DNA of 64,000 nucleotides from Coptis chinensis (Eukaryota; Streptophyta; Magnoliopsida; Ranunculales; Ranunculaceae), in NCBI GenBank assembly GCA_015680905.1, contig CM027382.1:21611501-21675500 (forward strand). The letters run 5' to 3'. This document shows, piece by piece, positions 1 to 11,769 of the stretch. How positions within the stretch are numbered: position 1 is the stretch's first letter; each line of letters starts with the position of its first letter. Both the position numbers and the translations under genes were made by a program. Below the pieces are notes generated by a model that searched no databases, was not told the origin of the DNA, and worked only from the letters and a program-made list of their open reading frames with translations.

Positions 1-441
1 GTTCAAAACAAGCTAAGAAAAGGAAACTTAATGAAAGACTAGCTATTGTAGCTGCTCTTAGGAATACATCAAATCTTTGGGATACGATATCAAATAGAAG
101 TGATGGTAGTCTACCACACTCAACCTCTCAAGCCAATGAGTCCCACTTGTCAAAAAAAAAAAATTGTGTACCTTAGAGAAGTCTAATTCTAAGAAGAATA
201 AGGTAAGAACACCTATCTTCCTCTCCTTTTCTTCCTTATGCAACCGGGCAATCGGGCCATACTAGTCCTAGTTAGTTTGGCACATGTATGAGTCTCCATG
301 AATAGCCGCTTAACTAGTAGTTAGTGCTTCCCGTGATCTTTGCTATATTCGCCGGCTTTTCGTAAGTATGTATGAGACTCCTAGTATAGGTCTAACTTAC
401 CCTACCGGCCGGGTGCCTTTAGGTAACTCAGTACTGGTTAT

Positions 442-463
442 TTGCACACACACACACACACTA
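442..463. repeat. CA dinucleotide microsatellite
   Basis: A run of about ten CA units just upstream of the first recognised exon of the TNP1-like gene. The right arm has the complementary GT tract near 22598-22619, interrupted by a TCTG, so the two copies have diverged there. Confidence 0.8.
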
Positions 464-587
464 GCATTCCCAATATATGTAGTTGCACTTTTAATCTTAA
501 TATATATAACTGCTGCCTTTCACCTAATTCATTCCCAAGTTTAAGGGTGTTTTATGTTAACCTTTATGTTATATTCTTTAAATTCCA

Positions 588-2830
588 GAGTATAAAGGGA
601 ACAACAACTAAACGATCTAAGATGGGTAAAATGCCCATCCGAGATACTAACGACTTAGATTCCACTGATGGGGACTTTAGCAAGGAAGAAGATGCCCATG
701 ATTTCAATGAGGACGACGACATAGTCCCAAATTCTTACTCTCGTGGCAATAGAGAGAACCCTTCTTCAAATGAATCTCACAAATCAAAAAAGACGGGGGG
801 TTCTACAAAGTCTAAGGTGTTGTTTAATTATGTTTTGCTTAACATCTTTGTTTATATATGTTAGATTTTTGTGTTTCCTTTGTTAAGTATTGTTTATAAT
901 TTTCATTAATCTTTTGTTTTCCTTTAATGGGGTTTTATCACAGAGTTTCAAAAAAGTTGTTAAAAGATCTAGGACAAAAAGGAATTCTTCTCACGACTTA
1001 AGTGATAAAGATCTTGACGATGAAGATTATTGTAATGACGAGGATGGAAGTAAGACTACTACCAACCGAGCCAAGTTTAAGGGGCCATTGACTGAAGAAG
1101 AGAGTGAAGGAGATTCTAGTGATGAAGGTGATGCTATCGACTCTGATGATGCTATCGACTCGGATGCAGAACTTGAAAGTAGTAATCCTTCTTCCAAAGA
1201 ATCTCACCTATCAAGCAAGACGCTAAGAGGTTCTCGTAGATCCAAGGTAATGGCGATTGATAGTGGATCTAAGTTAGCGGTGACCTTTAATGCGAATGGG
1301 CACTGTTGTAGAGAAAAATTCAGAACAATTTTCTTCTCATTTGGGAAATATTGCATCTGAGATGGTGCCACTAACTTTTAGTGATTGGAGAGTAATCAAA
1401 AAAGGGTACAAAGATCTGTATTGGCAATCATTCTTGGTAAGAACGATTTTTTTTTTTTTTGCTTTTTCAGTAAATATATATAGTTATTATGATGTTCTTA
1501 TTATATATGTTTAATTTGTTGATGGTGGGGTTGTCAAAACATTTCACGATTATTTCTTATTTCTTGTAGCAAAAATTTATCTTGGATGAAGGGCTTAGAA
1601 CTTATGCCCTCCAACAAATTGGAAGGTTGTGGCGGGCACATAAATCAAGATTGAGGGAAAGATCGAGTTTATAGAAAAAGAAAAAAAGGACATTGCACGC
1701 CTCCAAACCAAGACTGTGATGATGCAGAATGGGAGATGTTTGTTAAACAAATGTCAAAGAGAAAGTTCATTGTGAGTTATTTTGGTGATACTTTGAATAT
1801 ACTCATATTGTGAAATGTGTTATTTAACTCTTTTGTATTGCAGCTGAAAAGTCAAAAGTTTCAAGAAATGAGGGAAAAGCAAGATCTCCCTCACACATGT
1901 AGTAGACAAGGCTATGCACGCCTAGAGTTCCAAATGGTAATTAACTATCAAATTTGTGCAACTTTGTTTTTGTGTATGTATCTTGATTGTGGATATTGTT
2001 ATCATGTAGCAAAAAGAGAGTCCGAGTCCCTCGTCTATAACTAGAGTTGATGTTTGGTGCAAAGGACACACTAAGAAAAATGGCAAACCATCAAATAGTA
2101 GAGTTGCGGAACGAATGGTATGTTTAGTTATATTTTCTAACCAGAAGTATAGCCATAAATATCATCGATTTTGTTGAGCTTCACTAATTTCTCTATTAAC
2201 ATACATATCAAATGTGATTGCTATAGGAAAAAATAAAAGAAATTAGAAATGCGGCAGCATCAGATTCTCATAACCACTCAATACAAAATGATGCTCTTTC
2301 ACAAGTACTTGGACCTGATCGTTATGGTCGTGTGAGAGGTAAAGGAGCAGGAGTAACTCCTTCAAAAGTAGGTGTGGTGTCACAAAACAAAGAGTTGGTC
2401 ACCCAACTTCAGGAGAAGGTACTAACGGTTGAGAAGGATATGGCTCAAATGACCAATTTGGTGAATACTCAAAATGAACTTATAAGAAACTTAATTGCTT
2501 CTCTGAATATTCAAAAGGCAAGTGACAGATGTACAAGTATTGTACAATAGCTTATTTGATATTTGTTGTCTTGCTAGAGTACTTGAACTGACAATCTTAA
2601 TATATTTTTCTAGGATGAAAGTCAGCAAGTTGTGGATCGAAAGCAAGTGATCTGATCAACTATTGCTCCAATTACTTCACTTTCGCAGGTATTTTTTTAG
2701 AATCTCTAAAGCAAAAAATCTTGTAGATTCTTAATTAGTAGACTAACAACTAACCAATGGTTATGATTATTTGGTTAGGGTCAAGGCATAGCAATGGTGA
2801 TCGGGGGATACAAACTACTCTTCCACAAGT
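588..2830 (+). pseudogene. TNP1-like CACTA protein (Transposase_24 family), degenerate
   Basis: Exons that I can place by splice borders are about 588-816, 944-1246, 1247-1436, 1570-1770, 1844-1940, 2009-2118, 2227-2519 and 2615-2690, with a further short exon near 2779-2830. The first two encode Asp/Glu/Ser-rich acidic stretches. The third carries the family signature ending in DWRVIKKGYKDLYWQSFL. Later ones give ILDEGLRTYALQQIGRLWR and a heptad-rich segment (VTQLQEKVLTVEKDM). This matches the Ptta/En/Spm accessory protein that accompanies the CACTA transposase and is thought to bind DNA. A frameshift near 1295 splits the VTFNANG and EKNSEQFSSHLG parts, and an in-frame stop follows at about 2653. 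The right arm has the same gene with different lesions. Confidence 0.75.
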
Positions 2831-3229
2831 AAAATATTTCTTTTTGCAAGCAAGGGTAACTAGCTTTTGGCTTACTTGGTCTGGCGCGAAATTTTTTTTT
2901 GAGTTAAAAAGGCCATTATGCAGTAGGGCTGTAAGATCAGAGTTAGTGTGCTTAAGGTGTTGGTGAGATTATATTAGGTCTATATTTGGTAGCCTTTTTC
3001 AGTTTACGGCTACTTGTGTACCATTAGGGAACCTACCTCTGTAAAAACTTCTAGACTCACCAATACCTACTTCATATTTTTAATTGGATGTATAGCTCCT
3101 GAGCTGCCAAGGAGAAAATTGCAGTGTTTTCTCTGTTACCACTTCAGTCCTGAACCTTTCGACAGGTTCGATATTTCTCCGCCATTTTATTAAATCTTTC
3201 ACAAGCTTATAACAAAATGAAAACCAATA

Positions 3230-6200
3230 GCAGCTAGCCCGTTAATGGAGCGAAAGTGAGATAGGGTGGGAGAAAGGCCAACGAGTGGCGGGTGTAATGA
3301 GTGACGAGGTCGACGGAAGAAGATGGGGAGCTTACATTAGGCAAAAATCTTTCCTTTCTCTGAATCGTTCCTAAGTTAGTCGTCTTTGGAGGGGAGAGCG
3401 GCTAGATTTGAATTCTTTTTCTCCTCACGTAAATGTGAAGGCACGAGTCACTCACTTGTTGTTTTGGGGCAACAGAACGGCCGGGCTTTCCCTTCGCCTT
3501 TGCCAAGGAACAAAAAGTATCCGAGATACCCTCGACACTTTCGGTGTGTTTTAGCCTAAAGATACTTTATACGGAGCCCTTTTGGGATAGAAAAACTTTT
3601 GTAATTTCTTTTTCCGAGGAATAGCCCTAGTCCGATGGTGAGGGACTCAGCTTCTCGGACTTTGACTCCTACATCTGCTTTGTTCGATCTCTTCAGATTA
3701 GCTCTACTATATTCTCTTTTTTTTTCTGGTCTAATGTTAAATCAAATAGAGTACAATGAACACCAACCCAATCTCGACAAAAACAAGTACACGTTTACCT
3801 TCCTTCCTCGGCCCTTGGTGCCATCGCTAACTAACCGAGCCCCGACCTTGAACCTCCCATTCCTAATAATATAGCTCGGGTCAATCACTTCCAGCCTCTT
3901 GATTGCCCCTACTTAAATAAAAATGGGGACTAACCCGCACTGGCTCCAAAAATAAACCAAACCTAGCCCAACCTACTTAAACAACCCACAAGCTTGGCCG
4001 GTCCAAGGAAGAAGAAAGTAGACTAGACCTTGTAGAGAAGCGGATAGGAAAGGTAGCCTATAGACTCAAGTGACCAGCTCGGTTCAAACTCACCAGATTC
4101 CATGTGAGTCGAGTTGACTTCGATTAGACTGCACCAACCCCAGAGGAACGCGGACCACGAGGGCACCACCGGATGTTGTAGATGAACCTACTAAATAAGA
4201 CGTTGAGTATATCATAGCCGACCGCACCATGGGCTATAATGTAAAAAACCTCGAAATACTTAACGTCAAGTAGAAACGAACAAGGTCTACGCACGATCAC
4301 TATATCTTTTTCTTTTTCTTTATTTCTCCTCTATGGAAAGAGGGGATGATACGTGGTATACGATCGGATCGGTGGTCAACGAGACGACGTAAGTCGACAT
4401 AGCTCCATGCATATGTTCTTTGGAGCTAGAACCCCGACGGAACAGAATTATATCAATAGAATGAATGAAATGAAATAATGGTGAGCCTAGTATTGAATTT
4501 AACATGGCTCAAGAGTGTCTATACAAAGACCTTCTCTTCTTCACTCAAAGAGGCAATGCACTCTTAGAATGGTACTTTCTTCATAAAGAATGCATCTTTG
4601 GTTAGAAGTTATACGGAATTTTTCAAAGGAAATGCCAGCTCCGCGTGTGTGACGAGATAACGGGCGCTCTAATCGAAAGGGTCATGCCTATCGGGTCGAC
4701 CAATGCACCACCAACCGACCCGGTGTGGTGGCTTAATATACCTGTATCTTTAAGCTAAGCGGTTCACCTTGTAGACGGAGGAGATATATAAAGTATGCCG
4801 TCGCGTGATTCATAAGATTCTATAGTGGCACCAGCCTATTCTTTCACTTAGCCCGCCTCTCCCATGACTTTCCGGACCAACCAACCTGGATCCGCCCTCG
4901 CAAGTCTCTCTCGCAAGATTTGGGAGCAGAGCATGCAAAATCGAGCAATGGATCTTAGAAGAATTCCACTTTGAACGGCACGACTCTTTCTATTTCTGCA
5001 CTGGCATTTGAGTTGTCTCCCCTCCTCTTTCAATCGACACACTTGACGCAGATAGCTCCGGTGGCCCCGACTTCTGCCTCTATCAAGAGGCGGCAGCCCC
5101 ACCTCCACAGCCACAGCATGGAGGAGCAGCTCCTTAATCCGCACTACAACCAATCAAAAATTTCTCCAGATCGATATATGATGCTAAACCGAGACCTAGA
5201 TAGAGAGAGAGGGCTGCTCCTTTTTGGTTGGCTCTTCGAGACAAAAGCACTCATAGGAATGGTACGGTGCTAATTCCCATGTTCCTTCTAGTCTCGTTTG
5301 GTTTCGAGAGCCCTCCCCGATGCAGAAGTCATCCTGGATTTTTTTGATTCCGTATGCCGGGGAAAGTGCCTCACTTTTCTACATTAATTCTTAGAAAAAA
5401 TTCCTCGGTCTCTATAAAACAGAATGAAAAGCCCGGGTGAAAGAAAGTAAAAACAAAAGGAGAGAGGAAAGTGGAAAGGGGAAGAAGTCTAGTGCTAGTT
5501 CTTACTTAAACTTATTTTTCTAACTTCCATTTTTTAGTGGTTTCTCTCTTATTTGGATTGAAAAAAGACAAAACTTCCCTTTCTTTCTCTTCTTTTTTCC
5601 CTTCGACGAATTTCAGCTATGACCAATGCCCCCCCTAGCTGAATAGGCGAACAAAGCTACTTGAAAAAGGCAAGGTGCATCGTGACCTTGGATTGAAATC
5701 GCATTTAATTTCGTTTTTGCCGAGATATTTTTTAGAAAGATGAAAAATGAATATAATAATGAAAAAAAAAATATAGAATCTAAATAAAGGCGATACGCTG
5801 GAAGCGGGGTGCACTACTTCTTCATTCGGGGGGGCTTGCCTCATTACTTAATCGGGCGAGAGGTGCACCTAACCCACCTACCCACTCATCAATCACGGTG
5901 TTCACCGACTTGCACCGATAGACCCCTATTGTATTGGAATTAGGCCCTTTGACTGTTGTCAACTAATCTCTTCAATGTTCAATTCTACTCTATGTTAGAA
6001 CATTTCTCTTAATGCTATTTCGATCTAAGTGGTCCTATTTCGCATGTCCTCTACTATTCTATGTTCTTCCCAAAGTGCAATCCCCTCGTGTTGTTACGGA
6101 GTCGAGTATCTTATATTCGCTGGGATAAAGCTTTTCCTCTGCAGGGGCCTTGTGCAGTAAACCCCCTACGGGTGGTCGTCCGTTGTCGTAAAGTAGTCCC

Positions 6201-7930
6201 TGCGAAGCTTTCGGGAAGAGGGGTAGTCTTGTGCGTAAGCATAGCATTTCTGGTCGAACCCGCCCAACCCAACTAAGAAGAACCGAACCTGACAGACACA
6301 TCTTTTTCATTTTGGGAGGATACTCCGAGTAGTGGGTACCTCGTAGGACCTCGACCTCGTAGGACAAAAAAGCCACCCCGCCACAGCAGGCGGGTTGGTT
6401 GCTCTGTCGTCGCCGGGGAGCTCTTGGCGAGGAGACCTTAGGATAAGTTGCTAAAACAAACGGGAGGGGAGGATCGACCCGTTCAGTATAATTCAAGAAA
6501 GATCTGTTGGCAAGAAAGGTGGAGACATTTCTTTGGCCCCTTCAAAAGGAAATGTGGGCATGGTAGAGCCCAATCCCTCTATTTCTATCTATTGATGAGA
6601 CAACTATCTATATTCGATCCATCGTAAAGAAATCGAAATGTATCCGGATTGAGTCTACATCGCATCGAGAGAGCTCCAACTTAGGTTTCATGTAGTTCCG
6701 GGGCCAGCCCATTCTCTTATCCATCGGTCCAATGTAATCGGGCTCATCTCATGGAGGAAAAGCCAAAAGTTGTGTTGTTAAGCCACCTCGACGATTCCCT
6801 TCTCTCCCCCGCAACGCCCCACACGTAAAGAAAAGAGCACGGAGCCCCAGCCCGACTGTAGGTCCGCTTAACGTAAAGCAAGGAGTTGAGCCTCGAATCG
6901 GGCGAACCGAAGTCACTTTCGAACCATACTTCCCTACAGCTAACACGTGTCCATCCAAATGGAATGAACGTGAGTCGCTATAATGAATCCCCTCACCGGC
7001 CATCGGGGACCAAGTGGTAAGGCCATGATCCGCGGGGAACGGATCACTCATTCTTCCATTGGGGACAGGTGCACGAACGACAACTCCAAACGTCACACAT
7101 CCCGCCTACCTACAGCTTTAGGTGGCACCAATGAGATCCAATTTTAAGGTCGGGGAACCTCCCGAGGCTTAGCTCTTCGCCTAGCAAGCAAGAAAGAAAA
7201 ACAAGGAGATAAAACGAATACCATTATTATCTAGCCCCGCTCTTCTCTTATAGAACATATTCACCCTTCTTTTAAACACTAGCAACTCGTTCTTCTCCAA
7301 AGATGAAAGTCGATATATTATTTACGACCCGGTAGCGGTTGTTTGGTTTCACATGACCAGTTGATTACAACAAGAATCTAGCTTGGATTGCTTTCTCGCC
7401 ATGAGTGTTTTCTTGGGTGAAGTTGTAACGCCTCTCTTGACAGGCCAATGACCAAGGCTTGCTCTCGAGAATGCCCATTGTTAATAAACATTAACATTAT
7501 CTTGCTCATCGTGGAGTCCTGTGGTGAACCCATAAAGTGAGTGGATCGGGCGACTAGCATGGTGAGGAGATATTCAGATGGAGAGGAAAACACAGCCTTC
7601 CTTAATTCCTCTTTCGAGCTTCCTTTTCTTTTCTAGGTCTTTTATTCTCTAAGGTAAGGGCAGTGAAAGAAAGCCATCCGCTATACTTCCCGTGAAGAAG
7701 TCTTCTCGGAATAAGTGACTAGCCCTCAATTCCTTTGGTCCTGGGGACCGATCCGCCACTTGGTTCTAAAGACAATCATCCATTATATAATATATGGATT
7801 CACCATCAACGCATTGCTTGATCGAGTCATCCCTAAGGGCCCGAAGGCCCAAGAATGAGTGAAGGTTGCATTCGCTGAGCCTTTTCAAACTATGATGCTT
7901 CGAGACCATACTCAACCAGGTCACCCAAAA
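3230..7930. other. Mitochondrial-like DNA block (probable NUMT), left copy
   Basis: Base composition and texture change sharply near 3230, from AT-rich transposon introns to more GC-rich, mixed sequence, and return to AT-rich near 7930. The block resembles plant mitochondrial intergenic DNA in style and in non-genic open frames (for example one on the - strand at 6749-7096). I found no complete mitochondrial gene, rRNA or tRNA in it. It lies inside the CACTA copy, between the exon at 2779-2830 and one near 8385. The call is by recognition of style, not by alignment; another possibility is an unknown GC-richer repeat. Positions 3230-7509 are repeated in the right arm. Confidence 0.55.
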
Positions 7931-8067
7931 TGACATTTTTGCTGCGGCTTCATTGTCTGTGGGGGACTTAGGTGAGGGTCTGTTATGCTCAGTTAAATAC
8001 CCCCGACTTTTGATCTTCAGCTTGATGTTTTTAAGGCATGGACACATACAGAATATCATGCTCTTTG

Positions 8068-8320
8068 TCTGCCAATGCATGCATGCACACCTTCATCAAT
8101 GCTTAGTACTGGTTTTATTGTTGTTGGTTTTAATTGGATGTCTTCACCTGCTGCTACTGAGTTAGAGAGTACTATTATGGATTGGCTTAGAAAAATGCTA
8201 AAACTTCCCAAGTCTTTCCTGTTTTCTGGTCATGTATGGCTGGGGTGTGTTGCAAGGGGCTACTTGTGACGCCATTTTGTGCGCACAAGATTATTTGCAC
8301 CTGCAGAACCTTAAACATGA
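8068..8320 (+). pseudogene. Fragment of tyrosine/aromatic amino acid decarboxylase
   Basis: Translation of 8087-8227 gives [20 protein letters not shown] and, after a short link, [13 protein letters not shown]. This is the segment of plant PLP-dependent tyrosine/DOPA decarboxylases just before the glycine-rich stretch. The next stretch (about 8228-8300) continues the homology in another frame, reading [10 protein letters not shown] where the family has a TTCEAILC-type sequence. Upstream, PSS joins directly to MLSTG, so roughly ten residues are missing. Only about 80 of roughly 500 residues remain, without the PLP lysine. It cannot be an enzyme. It lies within the + strand CACTA copy, so it is best read as a captured gene fragment. 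Confidence 0.75.
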
Positions 8321-8381
8321 GGGGACATAGCAGGGATTTATTATACTTGGTTATTATACTGAATTTCTTTTTGTTTGGGTA

Positions 8382-8460
8382 GGGTCGAGGCATAGGGAGT
8401 AATGATGATCAGGGTATACGAACTACAACAACTTCTCTTCCACAGGTAAAATATTTCTTT
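8382..8460 (+). pseudogene. Extra copy of a TNP1-like 3' exon
   Basis: After the acceptor GGTAG near 8381 the frame reads GRGIGSNDDQGIRTTTTSLPQ-like sequence. It is clearly related to the exon at 2779-2830, with the same following intron start (AGGTAAAATATTTC against AAGTAAAATATTTC). The intervening 5.5 kb is the mitochondrial-like block plus the decarboxylase fragment. It may be a duplicated exon of the transposon gene or the product of a duplication around the insertion. Confidence 0.5.
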
Positions 8461-9026
8461 TTACAAGGGGTAACTTATGGCTTATTCAATGCTCATTTGT
8501 AATTAGACAGTATCAAATGGTTGTTCTGCATGTATTGTTGACGTAATTAGAGTTTAAGAATATATGCTTGTGCTGGCTGATCCGCTTTCAAGTACCGGTG
8601 ACCGGACTGACTTGGCCGATTTTGTCATAGTTAGAGTTGGATTTGAGCCGAGTGACCTAGGCAGTAAATTTAGTGCTTTGTGTCTGCTATCTAATGACTG
8701 TTTCATTGCATTTCGATATCTGAGTTGTGAGTTATGTTTCGAAGTGGATTGTTCCAACTGAACTTCCTACACTTATGCTTAATAAAATGCGAAGTTTTAA
8801 ATAATGAATCACTATGTTGATCGATTTAACAATGTTCTATTTGTCTTGAAACAAATGCTCTAAGTCGTGTGAGTAATAACCATACTAATAATTCATTACC
8901 ATGTTTCCTACTTGTAAGCTTATTAGAATGTATACAACATTTTTTTATAGTAACTACCTACTTTTGATTATGTACTGATTACCTAAATTCTTAGTTATTA
9001 TATTTGTGGCTTCCTTTTTTTTGGGT

Positions 9027-9325
9027 AGGGTCAAGGCGGAGGGAGTCATGGGCTACAACGGTGCAAGTTGATGAATTGGATGGCTCCAAGATGATTTAGT
9101 TGCTAAAGGACATTGGGAGACTAACGATCCTTTTAAACGGTGCATGGTATACCTCTTGGAGATAATGCCTCTAAAGTTTGGGTAGATGAAGTTGTGAAGT
9201 CAAAATCACGCCTTTGGAGAGAAAATTCTGAATTGCAAACAATGGGAGATGCTAAAGGAACCGCGAATTGCATGGCCCATACAAAGACGCCATATTTATC
9301 GATGATCACCACATGAAGTAGGTCG
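9027..9325 (+). pseudogene. 3' exon of the TNP1-like gene (DUF8039-like domain)
   Basis: Reading two frames joined by a frameshift near 9130, the segment gives VAKGHWETND, then GIPLGDNASKVWVDEVVKSK, and then LWRENSELQTMGDAKGT followed by AWPIQRR. This is the pattern of the domain found C-terminal to Transposase_24 in plant CACTA proteins (LG..A.KVWVD...LW.PNSE...GDA.GT.VAWP). It supports reading 588-9325 as one interrupted transposon gene. Frameshifts prevent translation as a whole. Confidence 0.65.
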
Positions 9326-9360
9326 GGATTAGGATGTTTATTTTGTCTAATTTTGTGAAA

Positions 9361-9505
9361 CTTGAATCGCTGCGTTTTAAGTCATTTTGTCCTTGTACAA
9401 GCATAATAACACTTGAATCGCGTTTTTAAGTTATTTTTGTCCTTGTACAGTACACACTTGAATCGCGTTTTAAGTCATTTTTGTCCTTGTACAATACACA
9501 ATGAA
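9361..9505 (+). repeat. Three direct repeats of about 45 bp
   Basis: The unit ACTTGAATCGCGTTTTAAGT followed by CATTTTTGTCCTTGTACA occurs three times, at about 9361, 9412 and 9459, with small differences and short spacers. It lies between the last exon and the subterminal array of the CACTA element. Confidence 0.85.
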
Positions 9506-9741
9506 ATTGTATATTTTGGGTATTACTTAATGAATGAAGTTATTATTGATTATCGTGTGTATGTATTTTATAGACATTGTTATACTGTGAATTTTGTAGG
9601 TTTAGTTGTTACAACAATTTAGTAGCACAGATTAATAGTACTGTGTGAAAATGTAATTGTGTACAGGTTTTTTTTTAAAAAAAAACAGTGATTGTGATTA
9701 GGAAAAGCTTGGATGCACTCAACTTAAAATGTTATAGAACT

Positions 9742-10164
9742 GATAGCGCTAAAGAGAAAACGCTATTAATAAATAGATAACGCTAAGAAAAAAACGCTAT
9801 AAATATAATAGCGCTTTGTCATAATAAAATCGGCGGAAATCGGCGCCAAAAAAAAAAAAAAAACGTAATAAATGTAATAGCGTTTGTCATAATAAACGCT
9901 ATTGATCTTTAATAGCGCTAAGATGAAACGCAATAAATATAATAGCGTTTGTCATAATAAACGCTATTGATCTTTAATAGCGCTAAGATAAAACGCTATA
10001 AATATGATAGCGTTTGTGAAGAAACACTATAAATTCAATAGCGTTTTTTCTGAAAACGCTATCAATAAAAGCATAGCACCGTCATTAATAGCGTTTTGGA
10101 AAACGCTATGGACACCAACCATAGCGTTTTTTGCATGCTATCTTAGGCCTTTTCTGCAGTAGTG
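9742..10164 (+). repeat. CACTA 3' subterminal repeat array and terminal inverted repeat
   Basis: The hexamers TAGCGC and TAGCGT and their complements (GCGCTA, ACGCTA) occur many times in both orientations in about 400 bp, often as AATAGCGCTAAGAT or AAACGCTATAAAT. Such arrays bind the TNPA/TNP1 protein in known En/Spm elements. The array ends in the terminal sequence at 10146-10164 (complement CACTACTGCAGAAAAGGCC). The same motif occurs at 32780-32931 next to the other recognised terminus, which shows that both termini belong to one family. Confidence 0.85.
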
Positions 10165-10870
10165 GTGGTGCATAGTGTCATTGTTAAAAAAAAAGTGTAA
10201 ATTAGTGATCAAGCATTAAATGTCAAAAAGGTACCTTAATAGTGTGCATTATGATCAAGCAAAATCAAGAGTGCTCATCCATGTTAGTTGGTGTTCTTGG
10301 TACAACAGAAACCTAAAAAGAAAAAAATATATGAGCAACTCAAGATAGTAAACAATATTTGACTGCAAAAGTAGAGAATTGTGTAATACTCTCAAAATCA
10401 TAATTGAACCGCGGCCTTACCCTTAAGCACTCACTGCAAGGATTGTAAATTGGCAAGTCGATTCCCAATTTAATTTGTTGCAATTTATCTAGTATAGACG
10501 ACTGAAAGGATAGCAAAAAAAAAATATAGGTAATCAGTTGGCAAACAACATGGGGCAACGCGAGCAAGTCGATACCACAACCCCTCCAAGTCAATCTGAT
10601 CGCCAATGTTCTATTTTTTTGTCAATCTCCAACACAGTGAACAATAAAAACATAATACAAATTATATTAGATAGTTGCTCCTACTTGTTTTAATCTTTTA
10701 GGACTATAAAAGTGCTCCCCAAAGTTTTAATTGCATCTTTTAGGACTAGGTTCCTTTGCATATAATCCATATAATTCTCCCCACAAACTTTGTTTTTGAA
10801 AATAGACGCCTACTCACCATCATTGACCAAGATCGATGAATCGAGATGTCAACTACGATTCTTGCCCTTT
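10165..10870. other. AT-rich sequence with no recognised gene
   Basis: Begins directly after the CACTA terminus. I see only short open frames and A/T runs. It may be the target-site flank of the + strand CACTA copy. Confidence 0.5.
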
Positions 10871-10879
10871 TGGTTGAGG

Positions 10880-11765
10880 TTTATGCAAAGACCGACTTCG
10901 CATTGGTGATTGATAGTGGTTCAATATTCCATGGAGAAACTTTGTCCGGCACACCACACTGCCAGTGGTTCCATCCCATTGAACCTATGCATAATAATGA
11001 CCAGACAAATAATATAACATGAAAGACGAAAGTACAGTTCCTAGTTATGAAGATATGCAATATTATATTGAATGTACTTGAAGCTTGAGAAATACCTTGA
11101 AAAAGAATATGATCTTCCATAGGCAGATATTTGGCAAACAACTGCAACCCTATTTGCATTAACCTTTGCTCGAGCCAATTCCCAGTCAAGAGTTTTCATC
11201 TCGTCCTAAACAAAATACTTTAAGATCATTTATTGATTCATGAAATTGTTGTACACTATGGATAGGTATCAGGCATATCTAAAGAAATTAAAGGTAAATG
11301 ATATAAAATTATTACATTCATCTCCTACACTTTTCTCTAGTAATCACATACAACATTAGCGGCTGCTCCACCGTAAAAGAACAAACTTCCTCAAGATCCC
11401 CGTGATCGCTTCCATTAGCTTTTTGACCTCTCGCGAACTTTTGACGATGCATTTTGTCCAGGATTTTGTTTTCCTCCTGATATAGAATCAAAATATTAAA
11501 ATCAAACATTTATAGCTCATGGTGAAGCATAAGATAATTCAACAAAATAGCCGTATTGCACCAAAAGGTAAGGTTGAAAACCAAACAAACCTGACATATT
11601 TCAATCTATTTCATCAGTTCTTGGTTCTTGTTTTGCAGTTCATCAACCAATGACGCCTTTGCCAAAGCTATCTGAATAGTTCTTTCAGCCTCAAGCAAAG
11701 CAGTTTCTTTAGATTTAGTGAGGCGATCCAATGCTTTATTATCATCTTGTAACTTCGCTGCCTAA
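10880..11765 (-). pseudogene. MAP70 (microtubule-associated protein 70) gene fragment
   Basis: Three - strand exons keep splice borders. 11761-11591 reads KLQDDNKALDRLTKSKETAL and then LEAERTIQIALAKASLVDEL. 11478-11316 begins with EENKILDKMHRQK and continues, in other frames, with GGAAANVVCDY and RKV. 11207-11105 reads MKTLDWELARAKVNANRVAV. All match consecutive coiled-coil segments of plant MAP70 proteins, which bind cortical microtubules. In-frame stops (ELMK-stop-IEICQ and CDY-stop-RKV) and at least two frameshifts make it non-coding. The upstream and downstream MAP70 exons were not found. Retained introns argue for capture or duplication of DNA, not a processed copy. Confidence 0.8.
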
Positions 11766-11769
11766 TATA

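Larger units (their letters stand above)
1..7509 (+). repeat. Left arm of a large inverted repeat
   Basis: This arm matches, in reverse complement, the segment 15637-23064. Base 1 pairs with about 23064 and the shared sequence ends at the 9-mer at 7501-7509, whose complement is at 15637-15645. Matching landmarks include the CA microsatellite near 443, the acidic exons at 588-1246, the coiled-coil exon at 2227-2519 and the mitochondrial-like block from about 3230. Identity is high, at a guess about 95 percent in the parts I compared, but with many short indels and block replacements. The match reaches the left window edge, so the true repeat is probably longer. The arms are separated by about 8.1 kb of different sequence. 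Confidence 0.9.
1..10164 (+). mobile_element. CACTA (En/Spm) element, + strand copy, 3' part
   Basis: The element enters from the left edge. In order it holds a degenerate TNP1-like gene, a mitochondrial-like insertion, a tyrosine-decarboxylase-like fragment, a DUF8039-like exon, three direct repeats and a subterminal array of the motif AATAGCG(C/T). It ends in a terminal sequence whose complement reads CACTACTGCAGAAAAGGCC, a typical CACTA terminus. The 5' end and the expected TNP2 transposase lie outside the window, so the target duplication cannot be checked. Assignment rests on the terminus, the subterminal repeats and the gene content together. Confidence 0.75.

Noticed and set aside
4848-5273. 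Opposed frames of about 100 codons on both strands
   Set aside because: No motif, and frames differ in the other repeat arm (17845-18228), so there is no sign of coding constraint.
6059-7096. Several open frames of 70-145 codons in the mitochondrial-like block
   Set aside because: They overlap on both strands, are broken in the partner copy and match no mitochondrial gene I can name. Treated as non-genic sequence of higher GC content.
9361-9505. Regularly spaced repeats as a possible CRISPR-like array
   Set aside because: There are only three units, spacers are a few bases, and the context is a plant transposon. These are ordinary direct repeats.
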